A stretch of 64,000 bases of DNA from CAZMGG01 sp964565715 (lineage in GTDB: Bacteria; Planctomycetota; UBA1135; UBA2386): positions 47,836 through 111,835 of the forward strand of contig CAZMGG010000002.1 of NCBI GenBank assembly GCA_964565715.1. The letters are read 5' to 3'. Positions 1 to 8,408 of the stretch are shown here, in pieces; positions within the stretch are counted from its first letter, which is position 1; each line of letters begins with the position of its first letter. A program made the position numbers and the translations under genes. A model generated the notes under the pieces. The model was not told the origin of the DNA. It searched no databases and saw only the letters and a list, made by a program, of their open reading frames with translations.

Positions 1-870
1 GCGCGCCGCCGACAGGCCGTGGCGCTGGTTCATGTCGCGCTGCAGCGCGGTCAGGTCGTAGAGCAGCGGCGGCGGCTGCGACTCCTGCCGGGTCTCGACC
101 CTGGTGATCCGCAGCGGCCCCTGGCGGCACTGCTCGAGGAGCTGCTCGGCGGGAGCGCGCTCGCGGAAGCGTTCGCCGGCGTGGCGGAACAGCACGTCGC
201 GGTGGCGGGTGCGCAGCTCCCAGAAGGGCCGCGCGTCGAAGGTGCGGATCTCGTCGTCGCGCGCCGCCACCAGGGCCAGCACCGGGGTCTGCACCCGGCC
301 GACGCTCCACAGCACGCTGCCGCCGCCGTAGCGGACGGTGTAGGCGCGGGTCGCGTTGAGGCCGACGATCCAGTCCGCCTCGCTGCGGCTGCGGGCGGCG
401 TCGTGCAGCGGCTCGTAGTCGGCGCCGGGCCGGCGGGCGGCGAAGGCGGCCTTGATGGCCGCGTCGGTGAGCGAGCTGAGCCAGAGGCGGGTGTGCGGCC
501 GGTCGGGGCAGCCGGCGTGGTCGAGGATGTAGCGGAAGATCAGCTCGCCCTCGCGGCCGGCGTCCGTGGCGCAGACCAGCTCGGCGGCCTCGCGGCACAG
601 GCGCGCGACGGTGGCGAGCTGCGCCTGCGCCGAGCGGTCGCCGCTCGGCTTCAGCTCGAAGCGGGCGGGCACGAACGGCAGCGGCGCCAGCGACCAGCGC
701 TTCAGGGCCGGGTCGTACTCGTCGGGGGTCTTCAGCGCGACCAGGTGGCCGATCGCCCAGGTGACCACCCAGCCGTTGCCCTCGAGGCAACCCTCGCGAC
801 GCTGGCCCGCCCCCAGCACCCTGGCCAGGTCGCGGGCCACCGACGGCTTTTCGGCGACGACGACGTTCAC
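1..870 (-). CDS. topB: DNA topoisomerase III, N-terminal part (runs off the window)
   Basis: Type IA topoisomerase that relaxes and decatenates DNA by a single-strand passage mechanism in the cytoplasm. The 290 visible codons, read on the minus strand from a GTG at 870, hold the TOPRIM domain: AEKPSVARDL near residues 6-15 and the acidic ATDAGREGE motif at 101-109. These are followed by the domain II/IV core motif SVGRVQTPVLALVAARDDE near residues 190-210. The active-site tyrosine region lies beyond the window edge, so the gene is truncated only by the window. No ATG is available; the GTG is supported by a TAGGTT box 8 nt upstream, the spacing seen at other starts here. Family identity is secure. 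TopB (topoisomerase III) rather than TopA is inferred from the motif spelling and the compact N-terminus. Confidence 0.93.
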   Translation of the reverse strand, partial: MNVVVAEKPSVARDLARVLGAGQRREGCLEGNGWVVTWAIGHLVALKTPDEYDPALKRWSLAPLPFVPARFELKPSGDRSAQAQLATVARLCREAAELVCATDAGREGELIFRYILDHAGCPDRPHTRLWLSSLTDAAIKAAFAARRPGADYEPLHDAARSRSEADWIVGLNATRAYTVRYGGGSVLWSVGRVQTPVLALVAARDDEIRTFDARPFWELRTRHRDVLFRHAGERFRERAPAEQLLEQCRQGPLRITRVETRQESQPPPLLYDLTALQRDMNQRHGLSAAR

Positions 871-878
871 GGCCGGGC

Positions 879-884
879 AACCTA
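879..884 (-). promoter_or_regulatory. TANNNT -10 box for topB (leaderless type)
   Basis: TAGGTT on the minus strand, 8 nt before the GTG start at 870, with a C/G-rich spacer and no Shine-Dalgarno sequence. Same geometry as several other genes in this window. Confidence 0.5.
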
Positions 885-1028
885 GGGGCAGACCGGCCCG
901 ACTGCACGGGTTGGCAGTGGGTTGACCTGGACGACCATGCCACGCATCCTGTCTCCGGCTCCGGATGGTCCGGAGCGCCTGGAAGTCGTGACTGCCGGCA
1001 GGGGAGTGGAGTACCGAGGAATCGAAGC

Positions 1029-2570
1029 ATGCGCATCGGCATCGACGTCTCCCGGACCGCGGAGCCGAAGACCGGGCTGCATTCCTATGCGCGGTCGCTG
1101 CTGGAGGCCCTGGCCCGCATCGACCGCGACAACCAGTACGACCTCCATCCGCTGGTCACCCAGTGCGTGCCGGCCCGTCCCGCCGGCGCGTTCCGGCCAC
1201 GCCAGGGCAACTTCCGGCTGCTCGGCCGGTGGCTGCCGACGCGGGTCCTGCTGCGCCGGTGGGCCGCCCATCCCGACCGCGAGCGGTTCTTCGGCGACGA
1301 CCCGGACGTGTACTTCAGCCCGTTCCACTATGCGCCGCGCCGCCATCACCGCCGCCTGGTCTGCGTCTTCCACGACGTCGCCTGGCAGGTCCATCCGGAG
1401 TTCAGCACCGAGGCCAACACCCGCCTCTGCACCGAGAACTTCGAGCGGGCCAGGCGCGTCGCCGACCGGATCATCACGGTGTCGCAGCACGCCAGGAGCG
1501 AGATGATCGCCCGCATGGGGGTTCCCGAGGCGATGGTCGAGGCCATCCCGCTGGCCGCATCGCCGGTGTTCCGGCCGCTGCGCCGCACCAGGCTCCCGCG
1601 CCGCCTCCGCCGCGCCTTCGGCTCACCCGCGCAGTGGATCCTGTTCGTCGGCACCATCGAACCGCGCAAGAACCTGGTCACGCTGGTGCAGGCGTTCGAA
1701 CTGCTGGTGCGGCGCGGTCACCGGGACCTGAAGCTGATGATCGCCGGCGGCGAGGGCTGGAAGAGCACGCCGCTGTACGAGCGGATCGACGCCAGCGGGC
1801 TGCGGGACCGGATCCACTTCGCCGGGCACGCCGACGACCGGGAGCTGCTGCGCCTCTACAACACGGCCACCGTGGTGGCCTGCCCGTCGATCTACGAGGG
1901 GTTCGGCCTGCCGCTGATCGAGGCGATGAGCTGCGGCACGCCGGTGGTCGCCACCCGGGTGGCGTCGTTCCCCGAAGTCGCCGGCGACGCCGCCCTGTTC
2001 GTCGAGGACCCGCTGGACGTCGAGGCGCTCGCCGGGCGCCTCGCCGAACTGCTCGACGACAGCGACCTGCGGGCGGCGATGGGCCGCCGGGGGCTGGCCC
2101 AGGCGGCGCGGTTCTCGTGGGAGCGCTGCGCACGGGAGACGCTGCGGGTGATCGAGGAGGTCCACAGCAGCGCGCGCTTCCGGTCGAGCCTCCTCGAGTT
2201 CGGCCGCGACGAGCGCGGCGCCGTGTCGGGCTGGCACGAGACCGAACTGGCCCACGGCGCCCACTACCGCTGGACCCGCGAACGGGCCCGGGTGCAGCTC
2301 GCCGTCGGCGGCGGCGAACTGGTGGTGCGCGCCGCCGCGGGCACGGCCGGGCAGGTACTCGAGGTGCACGCCCAGGGTCGCCCGCTCGGCGCCTGCGAGC
2401 TGCGGCCCGCCTGGCAGGACTTCCGCATCCCGCTCCACGGCGCCCTGGCCGCCCAGCGCGAGGTCGATCTCGACCTCGTGGTCAACGCGCTGGTCCCGGA
2501 CCACCAGAAGCCGGGCGACACGCGGCCGCTCGGCGCGCGCGTGCAGAGCCTCCGGTTCCGTTCGGCCTGA
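1029..2570 (+). CDS. GT4-family glycosyltransferase with C-terminal beta-rich extension
   Basis: Retaining GT-B glycosyltransferase, likely transferring a sugar from a nucleotide donor to a surface polysaccharide or lipid. It opens with the RIGIDVSR start and the G-x-x-x-Y loop typical of GT4 enzymes. The donor-site signature YEGFGLPLIEAMSCGTPVV lies near residues 290-310, and FVGTIEPRKNL opens the C-terminal Rossmann lobe. At 513 residues it is about 130 longer than a usual GT4. The extra C-terminal segment (about 380-513) is rich in short alternating stretches and looks like a beta-sandwich appendage of unknown role. The start is chosen from the family N-terminus and a GAGGA-like ribosome site. 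It converges with the PhyH gene after only 19 bases. The acceptor is unknown. Confidence 0.88.
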   Translation: MRIGIDVSRTAEPKTGLHSYARSLLEALARIDRDNQYDLHPLVTQCVPARPAGAFRPRQGNFRLLGRWLPTRVLLRRWAAHPDRERFFGDDPDVYFSPFHYAPRRHHRRLVCVFHDVAWQVHPEFSTEANTRLCTENFERARRVADRIITVSQHARSEMIARMGVPEAMVEAIPLAASPVFRPLRRTRLPRRLRRAFGSPAQWILFVGTIEPRKNLVTLVQAFELLVRRGHRDLKLMIAGGEGWKSTPLYERIDASGLRDRIHFAGHADDRELLRLYNTATVVACPSIYEGFGLPLIEAMSCGTPVVATRVASFPEVAGDAALFVEDPLDVEALAGRLAELLDDSDLRAAMGRRGLAQAARFSWERCARETLRVIEEVHSSARFRSSLLEFGRDERGAVSGWHETELAHGAHYRWTRERARVQLAVGGGELVVRAAAGTAGQVLEVHAQGRPLGACELRPAWQDFRIPLHGALAAQREVDLDLVVNALVPDHQKPGDTRPLGARVQSLRFRSA

Positions 2571-2589
2571 CCGTCCGTCCGACCCTCCG

Positions 2590-3438
2590 TCAGCCGTCGT
2601 AGAACGCCGGCGGGTGGAGCCCGATCAACGTGCGCTGGCGGGCGGTGACGGCCCGGGCCCGCGACGCCTCGCCGGCCTGGCAGGCCTCGGCCGGCGGCAG
2701 CAGGCGCGGCGCGATGTCCCGGCGGCCGTAGTTGGCCTGCAGGAAGAACCGCCCGCGGGAGCGTTCGGTCGGCAGCGAGCGGCGGTGCCAGACGTCCGAG
2801 ACGAAGAAGCCGACATCGCCGGCCCGCACGACGTGCTGCACCGGCCGGTGGCCCCGGTACTCGATGACCGCCTCGGTGCAGCGGTCGGCGGGCGGCGGCT
2901 GGCCCGAGCGGTGGCTGGTCGGGATCACCGTGGTCGGACCATCGTCGACGCCGCAGTCGTCGAGGTAGATGTGCGCCGCCACGACGAAGATGGGGTACGG
3001 GATCGCGTCCGGCCATTCCACCGACGGCGAACGCGGCACGTGCGGTCCGCCATCGATGTGCCAGTAGAAGGCCTGGGGCTCGAGGGCCGGCCCCGGCGGA
3101 TTCCGCCAGGCGGTGCAGTTGATCATGTGGCAGTCGCCGCCGAGCAGGGGCTCCAGGACCTCCAGGATCCGCGGCTGGGCGATCGCCCGCTGGCTGAGCG
3201 CGCTGCGATCGAACATCTGGTAGCGGTACATCTCCGCCTGCGCCGCGTCGGGGATGCCGCCGCGCCGGTCGCCCGGCAGGCGCCGGTAGACCTCGAGGAT
3301 CTCCTCGCGCAGTTCGCGCAGTTCGTCGGGCGCGAACACCGCGCGCAGCACGGTGTGGCCCTCGGCCTCGATCTGCCGGGTCGCCGCCGGCGCCGGTCCG
3401 TCGAAGGGTGCCAACAGGTTGTTCCTGCGGATCAGCAT
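2590..3438 (-). CDS. Phytanoyl-CoA dioxygenase (PhyH) family Fe(II)/2-oxoglutarate oxygenase
   Basis: A 282-residue non-heme iron oxygenase. The facial triad is visible as H127-x-D129 in YWHIDGG and H218 in SDVWHRR. R228, ten residues after H218, is placed to bind 2-oxoglutarate. Because the first motif is HxD and not HxG/HxA, it should hydroxylate or otherwise oxidise rather than halogenate. Its ATG lies inside the end of the flavin halogenase-like gene (7-nt overlap, ATGCTGA), so the two are translationally coupled and probably modify the same substrate. The substrate is not predictable; the family includes natural-product tailoring enzymes. Confidence 0.85.
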   Translation of the reverse strand: MLIRRNNLLAPFDGPAPAATRQIEAEGHTVLRAVFAPDELRELREEILEVYRRLPGDRRGGIPDAAQAEMYRYQMFDRSALSQRAIAQPRILEVLEPLLGGDCHMINCTAWRNPPGPALEPQAFYWHIDGGPHVPRSPSVEWPDAIPYPIFVVAAHIYLDDCGVDDGPTTVIPTSHRSGQPPPADRCTEAVIEYRGHRPVQHVVRAGDVGFFVSDVWHRRSLPTERSRGRFFLQANYGRRDIAPRLLPPAEACQAGEASRARAVTARQRTLIGLHPPAFYDG

Positions 3439-5099
3439 CGTTCCTCCAGGCCGATGGTGTTCATCTCGCGCGGCGACAGGAAGACCGTGCAGTGGGCGCG
3501 GATGCCGTGGCGCGCCAGCGGCTCGTAGGCCCAGGGCTGCCGGGCGAACGCCGCCTCGATCCCCTTGAGGTCGATCCGGTAGTGCGGCAGGGCCTGCACG
3601 GCCTGTTCGAGCCGCTGCACGGTGGCGTCCGCCGAGGCGCGCCCTTCCTCCAGTTCCTGCATGATGTCGCACAGGGCATCGAGCTGGTCCAGCACCGTCG
3701 CCGTGTCGGTGACGCCGGTGATCATCCCCATGCCGGTCAGGATCGTCGCCGGATCCTGCTCGATGAAGTCGAAGGCGCCGAGGTCGTCGGTGCGCACGTA
3801 GCGCACCAGGGCCGGCAGGATCCGCCGGATGCGGGCGGTGTCGGTCAGCGACCAGAGCGCGATCCAGGTCGACAGCAGGCGCGGATCGCGGAACGCGACG
3901 TAGTTGCCGTAGACCAGCCGGTCTTGGAAGCGGAACAGCGCCTCGGTGAGGTCCTGCAGCGGCTGCATCCGCTCGCGGCGGAACACGTCCTCGCGGCAGG
4001 CCCGCACGATCAGCGCGATGCCGGTCGCCAGGGTCTGGAACGTGTTGATGTTGCCGATCGAGTAGAGCGCGTCGACGGTGGCCGCCGCGTGCGACGTCAG
4101 CCAGTAGCGGGCGCCGACGCAGTTCCGGCTGGTGTACTGCACGCGGCCGGTGTCGACCCAGGGCCGCACCGCCACCGCGTCGGCGAACTGCCGGCCGATC
4201 ACCGGATGGGCGTCCAGGAACGCCGCCCATTCCTCGGCGGCGGACATGCCCGGCGGCTTCGGGAACCGCCGGTTGTCGATGTTGAGGCCGACGCTGCACA
4301 ACGGATTGGTCGAGTCCCGGTGGTTGTCGAACGGGATGACCCACACCCAGCCGCCATCGAAGAAGTGGTGCAGCGTCCCCTGGCTCCACAACGCCATGCT
4401 GTCGGGCACCGACTTCGTCGACTCGAACGGCCGGACGCCGACCATGTGGGTGAACAACGACCGCGAGTCGGTGCGCATCCGCGGCACCGGATCGCGCAGG
4501 TCGAGCCGCCTGGCCACCGGCGAGCGGTAGCCGCTGGCGTCGATCAGGAAGCGGCCGCGGATCGTCTCGCCGGCGGTCGTGCCGACGATCACGCCATCGT
4601 CGTCGAACTCGACGCGATCGACGGTGGTGGCCGGCCGGGGCGACGCGCCGGCGGCCAGGGCCGTCGACCACAACCACGCGTCGATGTCCTGCCGGAAGTA
4701 GTGCATCTCGTTGTGCGGCGCCTGCTTCTCGAACTCGTTCTCCGCCAGGAAGGCCTGCGGGATGATGGCCTGCCAGGCCCGCTCCGGCGCCGCCTGGCCG
4801 GCGCGGTGGTAGAGGAAGCCAAAGTTGTTCTTCACCCCGGAGGTCGGCGCAACGTGACGGGTGATGGCCTCCGCCGAGGCGATGTGGAGCAGTTCCGGGG
4901 CCTGGAAGCGGGCGGCAAGGATCCGCAGCCAGAGCGAGGACGGCGTCGTGGTCGATTCGCCCAGCGCGAAGCGCGGGTGGGTGCCCTGGTCGATCAGCAC
5001 CACCGTCAGACCCTGCCGGCGCAGGCACAGCGCGGCGATGGAACCCGCCAGCCCCGAACCGAGGATGACCACATCCGCCTGCGCGTGCTGTCTGCTCAT
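3432..5099 (-). CDS. Flavin-dependent halogenase-like FAD monooxygenase (tryptophan halogenase family)
   Basis: A 555-residue flavoprotein. It has the FAD-binding GSGLAGS motif at 14-20, the GES motif at 47-49, and the halogenase hallmark W-x-W-x-I-P at 251-256 (GGWVWVIPF). K90 in TSGVKNNFGF sits where halogenases keep the lysine that carries hypohalous acid from flavin to substrate. DASGYRSPVAR near 187-197 is the second FAD motif. All this supports a halogenase-type fold. Some family members are non-halogenating monooxygenases, so activity is an inference. It is the first gene of a two-gene unit with the overlapping PhyH oxygenase. No PKS or NRPS gene is nearby, so a free small-molecule substrate is more likely than a carrier-bound one. 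Confidence 0.82.
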   Translation of the reverse strand: MSRQHAQADVVILGSGLAGSIAALCLRRQGLTVVLIDQGTHPRFALGESTTTPSSLWLRILAARFQAPELLHIASAEAITRHVAPTSGVKNNFGFLYHRAGQAAPERAWQAIIPQAFLAENEFEKQAPHNEMHYFRQDIDAWLWSTALAAGASPRPATTVDRVEFDDDGVIVGTTAGETIRGRFLIDASGYRSPVARRLDLRDPVPRMRTDSRSLFTHMVGVRPFESTKSVPDSMALWSQGTLHHFFDGGWVWVIPFDNHRDSTNPLCSVGLNIDNRRFPKPPGMSAAEEWAAFLDAHPVIGRQFADAVAVRPWVDTGRVQYTSRNCVGARYWLTSHAAATVDALYSIGNINTFQTLATGIALIVRACREDVFRRERMQPLQDLTEALFRFQDRLVYGNYVAFRDPRLLSTWIALWSLTDTARIRRILPALVRYVRTDDLGAFDFIEQDPATILTGMGMITGVTDTATVLDQLDALCDIMQELEEGRASADATVQRLEQAVQALPHYRIDLKGIEAAFARQPWAYEPLARHGIRAHCTVFLSPREMNTIGLEERC

Positions 5100-5443
5100 G
5101 CGACCCGAAGCCTGAACTGGACTCCCTCCGTCACCGCCGCCCGCGACCGGGCCCTGGCGCGGCGCACCCTAGAGGAGCCGTCCCGGGCCGGCAAGTGCGC
5201 CCTGTGGCCCGGTCGGGTCCGGCCGGCCCCCGGGGCCCGATTCCCCGCCGCCCCCCCCCCCGGTCCCCCCAAGCCGCCCCTTCCCTCCGCCGCGGCCCCG
5301 CCCTACCGTCCTCCGCCTTCCGGATTCCGACCCCACCCCTCTGACCGCACCCGACCACCCCCCGCGCCGGACCGCCGGCCGGCATCGCCAGTTCGGCTTG
5401 GCTCCGAACCCCGGAAACGCCGATGCCTGCGGGTGAACCGACC
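5100..5443. other. Divergent intergenic region with promoter-like boxes and a C-tract
   Basis: The 344 bases between the halogenase-like gene (minus) and the desaturase (plus) contain no convincing gene. TAGGGT on the minus strand (5171 to 5166) is a possible -10 box 66 nt before the halogenase start. TACCGT at 5304-5309 is a weaker plus-strand candidate. An uninterrupted run of 11 C at 5251-5261 is followed by a run of six; this could be a sequencing weak point or a slippage site. Confidence 0.4.
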
Positions 5444-6328
5444 ATGACCGACACCACCCTCGCCCCACAACAGGGCCGCATTGCCTGGGTGAACCTCGTG
5501 TTCCTCGGCTTCGCCCACCTGGTGGCGGCGTTCGCGATCGTCTACCTCGCCGCGATCCACTTCTCGTGGTGGACCGTCGGCTTCGCGCTGCTGTGGGGCG
5601 CGCTGTGCGGCCTGTCCATCACGGCGGGCTACCACCGCTTGTTCTCGCACGCCGCCTACCAGGCCTCGGCGCCGCTGCGGCTGTTCTACCTGCTGTTCGG
5701 CGCCGCCTCGGTGCAGAACTCGGCCCTGGCCTGGTCCGAGGACCACCGCAAGCACCACGCCCACACCGATCACGACGGCGATCCCTACGACATCCGCCGC
5801 GGCTTCTTCTGGGCCCACGTCGGCTGGGTCGTGCACCGCAACCCCGACGGCCGCACCAGGGATCGCGTGCGCGACCTGGAACGCGACCCGCTGGTGGTCT
5901 GGCAGCACCGCAACTACGTGCCGCTGGCGATCCTGTTCGGCGCCGGCCTGCCGGCGGCGGTCGGCCTGCTGTGGGGCGACCCGATCGGCACCATGCTGGT
6001 GGCCGGCTGGCTGCGGCTGGTGGTGCAGTGGCACTGCACGTTCTCGATCAACTCGCTGACCCACATGTTCGGCCGGCAGACCTACACCGACCGGGTCTCG
6101 GCCCGCGACAGCTCCTGGATCGCCCTGCTGACCTTCGGCGAGGGCTACCACAACTTCCACCACCGCTTCCAGGTGGACTACCGCAACGGCATCCGCTGGT
6201 GGCAGTACGACCCCAGCAAGTGGTGGATCTGGAGCATGGCCCGGCTGCGCCTGGCGCGCGGGCTGCGGCGGGTGCCGGACGACCGGATCGCAGCGGCGGC
6301 AGCGGCGATGCGGGCCCAGCGGGCCTGA
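5444..6328 (+). CDS. Acyl-CoA delta-9 type fatty acid desaturase
   Basis: Integral membrane di-iron desaturase that introduces a double bond into acyl chains, adjusting membrane fluidity. All three histidine boxes are present: HRLFSH, HRKHH and HNFHH. The spacing is typical of stearoyl-CoA desaturase-like enzymes, with hydrophobic pairs before the first box and between the second and third. About 294 residues, normal for bacterial enzymes that lack a fused cytochrome b5. The start MTDTTL at 5444 is preferred; an ATG at 5423 would add seven residues. The gene stands alone, followed by the BNR lipoprotein gene. Confidence 0.9.
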   Translation: MTDTTLAPQQGRIAWVNLVFLGFAHLVAAFAIVYLAAIHFSWWTVGFALLWGALCGLSITAGYHRLFSHAAYQASAPLRLFYLLFGAASVQNSALAWSEDHRKHHAHTDHDGDPYDIRRGFFWAHVGWVVHRNPDGRTRDRVRDLERDPLVVWQHRNYVPLAILFGAGLPAAVGLLWGDPIGTMLVAGWLRLVVQWHCTFSINSLTHMFGRQTYTDRVSARDSSWIALLTFGEGYHNFHHRFQVDYRNGIRWWQYDPSKWWIWSMARLRLARGLRRVPDDRIAAAAAAMRAQRA

Positions 6329-6389
6329 ACGGGGCGTTACGCCGGGCCCGGACGGGGCTATCGTCGGCCCGTCCCCGCCCGAGAGCGCC

Positions 6390-8360
6390 ATGGTCCACGC
6401 CCGACTCCGCCGTACGTCTCACCTCGCCCTGACCGCAACGCTGCTGGCCGGGTGCGGCGGCGGCTCCGCGGCGCCGGACACGCCGGCCGCGCCGCTGTTC
6501 CTGGTGGCCGGCATGACGCCGCTGGTGCCCACCGGGCCGGGCGCCTGGACTGCCAAGGTGGATTACGCCCGCTTCGGCCTGCGGCCCGGCCAGCCGGTGG
6601 ACTGCTATGAGCTGACCACGCCGGCGGGCGCCGCTTTCCAGTTCGATCTGCTGACCCGCTCCGACGCCAACCAGGGCCAGGCCCGGCTCGAACTGGGCCA
6701 TGCCGCCGACGGCGGCGCCCGCACGGGCGGCGCGGCCGACACGATGGCCGGCGCCGGCATCGTTCCGTCGGCGCCCGGCGGCGTCAGCACCGACCCGTGG
6801 CTGCAGGCCTGGGGTGATGGCTTCGCCCGCATCAGCCTGTCGGGTTCCGTCGAGCGCGAACAGGTTCTCGTGGCGCGCAGCACCGACGCCGTGGGCACCG
6901 GCGTGGCGCTGATCCGGGTGACCATCGGCGACCCGTCGGCGATCAACGTGCCGGCGTCGCCGGTCGGCGCCGCGGTCGGCGAGCGCGATCGCCGCACGCT
7001 CTACTCCAGCAACTCCTGGCTGTTCGGCCTGCCGACGGTGGCGGTGTCGGGCGATCGCACCTCGGTGGTGACCTACGAGGGCGATCGCAACGATCCGCGC
7101 GACCACCGCCGCTACCGCATGCGGCTGCAGTACGACCACAACACCCACGCCGTCACCGGCGGCGGCACGCTGGAGGAAGGGCGCGACCCGGGCCACTGGC
7201 GCGATCACGAGATCGCCGCGCTGTTCAACGTGCTGGCGGTGGCGAGCAGCTCCTACGAGGGCGTGAAGCTGGCCCTCAGCTACGACCGGGGTGCCTCCTT
7301 CGACCAGACGCTGACCCTGGCGACCGGGACCCACGCCGACATCCTGCGGCTGGTGCAGATCGCCATCGCCGCCGACTACTCGCTGGCGGTGAGCTGGTGG
7401 GCCACCGAGGCCGGCATCTGCAGCCTGAAGCTCGTGCGCGGCGCCCCCACGGCGTTCGGCCCCGGCGGCTCGCCCACCTTCTACCGCTTCGGCACGGTCG
7501 AGACCGTGCGCGTGGCCGGCCAGGACGCCATGCCGCTGCTGACCGGCATGACCTGGTCCGAGGGCGGCGACCTGGTGATCGGCTACGGCTACACGCGGAC
7601 CACCTTCCTGCCGGACCGCAGCTTCGAGAACCGCACCGACAACGGCTGCATCGTGATCCCCTGGGGCGGCCTGCCGCGCGACGTGCTGGTGGCGAGCGAC
7701 GCCACCATCGGCCGCGACCCCTCGGTGGCGACGATCGGCAGCGGCGACACCATGCAGGTGTTCTTCGCCTACGAGGGGCCGGGCGGCGTCCGGCTGGCGG
7801 TGAGCGAGGACGGCGGGCGGACCTTCCCGCGGCAGGAACTGGTGGACGACCGCATGGCCCACATGCCGACCGTGCTGGCCCGCCGGCAGGGCCCCGCGCG
7901 GCGGGTCGACCTGCTCTGGCTGACCCAGAGCCCCGGCGGCCGCGAACTGCGCCAGCGGCACTGGGACGACTACGGCAGCAGCCCGGCGGTGGACGGGACG
8001 CTGAACCGGGCCCGCACCGTGCCCAGCGCCACCCTGCCGTCCGGCCACCCCGCCCCGGGCGGCCGCTTCGGCACCAGCACGCCGACGGTCGGCTTCCGCG
8101 TCACCGAGGTCGGCTTCTTCGGCTACGACGCGACCCTGGACGGCGACGACGTGGTGGTGGCCTACGACCAGCAGACCTACGACGCGATGGTCTTCCTGAT
8201 GCCGTTCCTGGTCGCCAGCACCACCGGCTCCATCCCGGGCATGGCCTCGCCGACCTTCTCGCCGGCCTCGCCGCCGCCGCTGGCGCCGGGCCTCACCGCG
8301 CCGGTGCCGGCGCCGGACCCGGCGCACATGCACCAGCTGGTGTTCGTGCGCATCGACTAG
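6390..8360 (+). CDS. Lipoprotein with BNR/Asp-box repeats (sialidase-like beta-propeller)
   Basis: A 656-residue exported lipoprotein: the signal peptide ends in the lipobox LAGC near residue 22, followed by a Gly/Ser/Pro-rich linker. At least two Asp-box motifs (S-x-D-x-G-x-x-F/W) are visible, SYDRGASF and SEDGGRTF. This suggests a sialidase-type beta-propeller, but no sialidase catalytic set is evident, so it may bind rather than cut glycans. A TATCGT box at 6359-6364 lies 25 nt upstream. The product is probably tethered to a membrane facing the periplasm or exterior. Function unassigned. Confidence 0.72.
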   Translation: MVHARLRRTSHLALTATLLAGCGGGSAAPDTPAAPLFLVAGMTPLVPTGPGAWTAKVDYARFGLRPGQPVDCYELTTPAGAAFQFDLLTRSDANQGQARLELGHAADGGARTGGAADTMAGAGIVPSAPGGVSTDPWLQAWGDGFARISLSGSVEREQVLVARSTDAVGTGVALIRVTIGDPSAINVPASPVGAAVGERDRRTLYSSNSWLFGLPTVAVSGDRTSVVTYEGDRNDPRDHRRYRMRLQYDHNTHAVTGGGTLEEGRDPGHWRDHEIAALFNVLAVASSSYEGVKLALSYDRGASFDQTLTLATGTHADILRLVQIAIAADYSLAVSWWATEAGICSLKLVRGAPTAFGPGGSPTFYRFGTVETVRVAGQDAMPLLTGMTWSEGGDLVIGYGYTRTTFLPDRSFENRTDNGCIVIPWGGLPRDVLVASDATIGRDPSVATIGSGDTMQVFFAYEGPGGVRLAVSEDGGRTFPRQELVDDRMAHMPTVLARRQGPARRVDLLWLTQSPGGRELRQRHWDDYGSSPAVDGTLNRARTVPSATLPSGHPAPGGRFGTSTPTVGFRVTEVGFFGYDATLDGDDVVVAYDQQTYDAMVFLMPFLVASTTGSIPGMASPTFSPASPPPLAPGLTAPVPAPDPAHMHQLVFVRID

Positions 8361-8408
8361 GGCGACCCGGTGACCAGCGGGGCGGGCGCGGGCTCCGTAG
8401 AGGGGCCC

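Noticed and set aside
2590..3438. Non-heme iron halogenase (SyrB2-like) identity for the PhyH-family protein
   Set aside because: Those enzymes have Gly or Ala in place of the Asp in HxD; here it is HID.
5251..5261. C-tract as a phase-variable switch for the desaturase or halogenase
   Set aside because: It is about 150-190 bases from either start and outside recognisable promoter elements; sequencing error or neutral variation is as likely.
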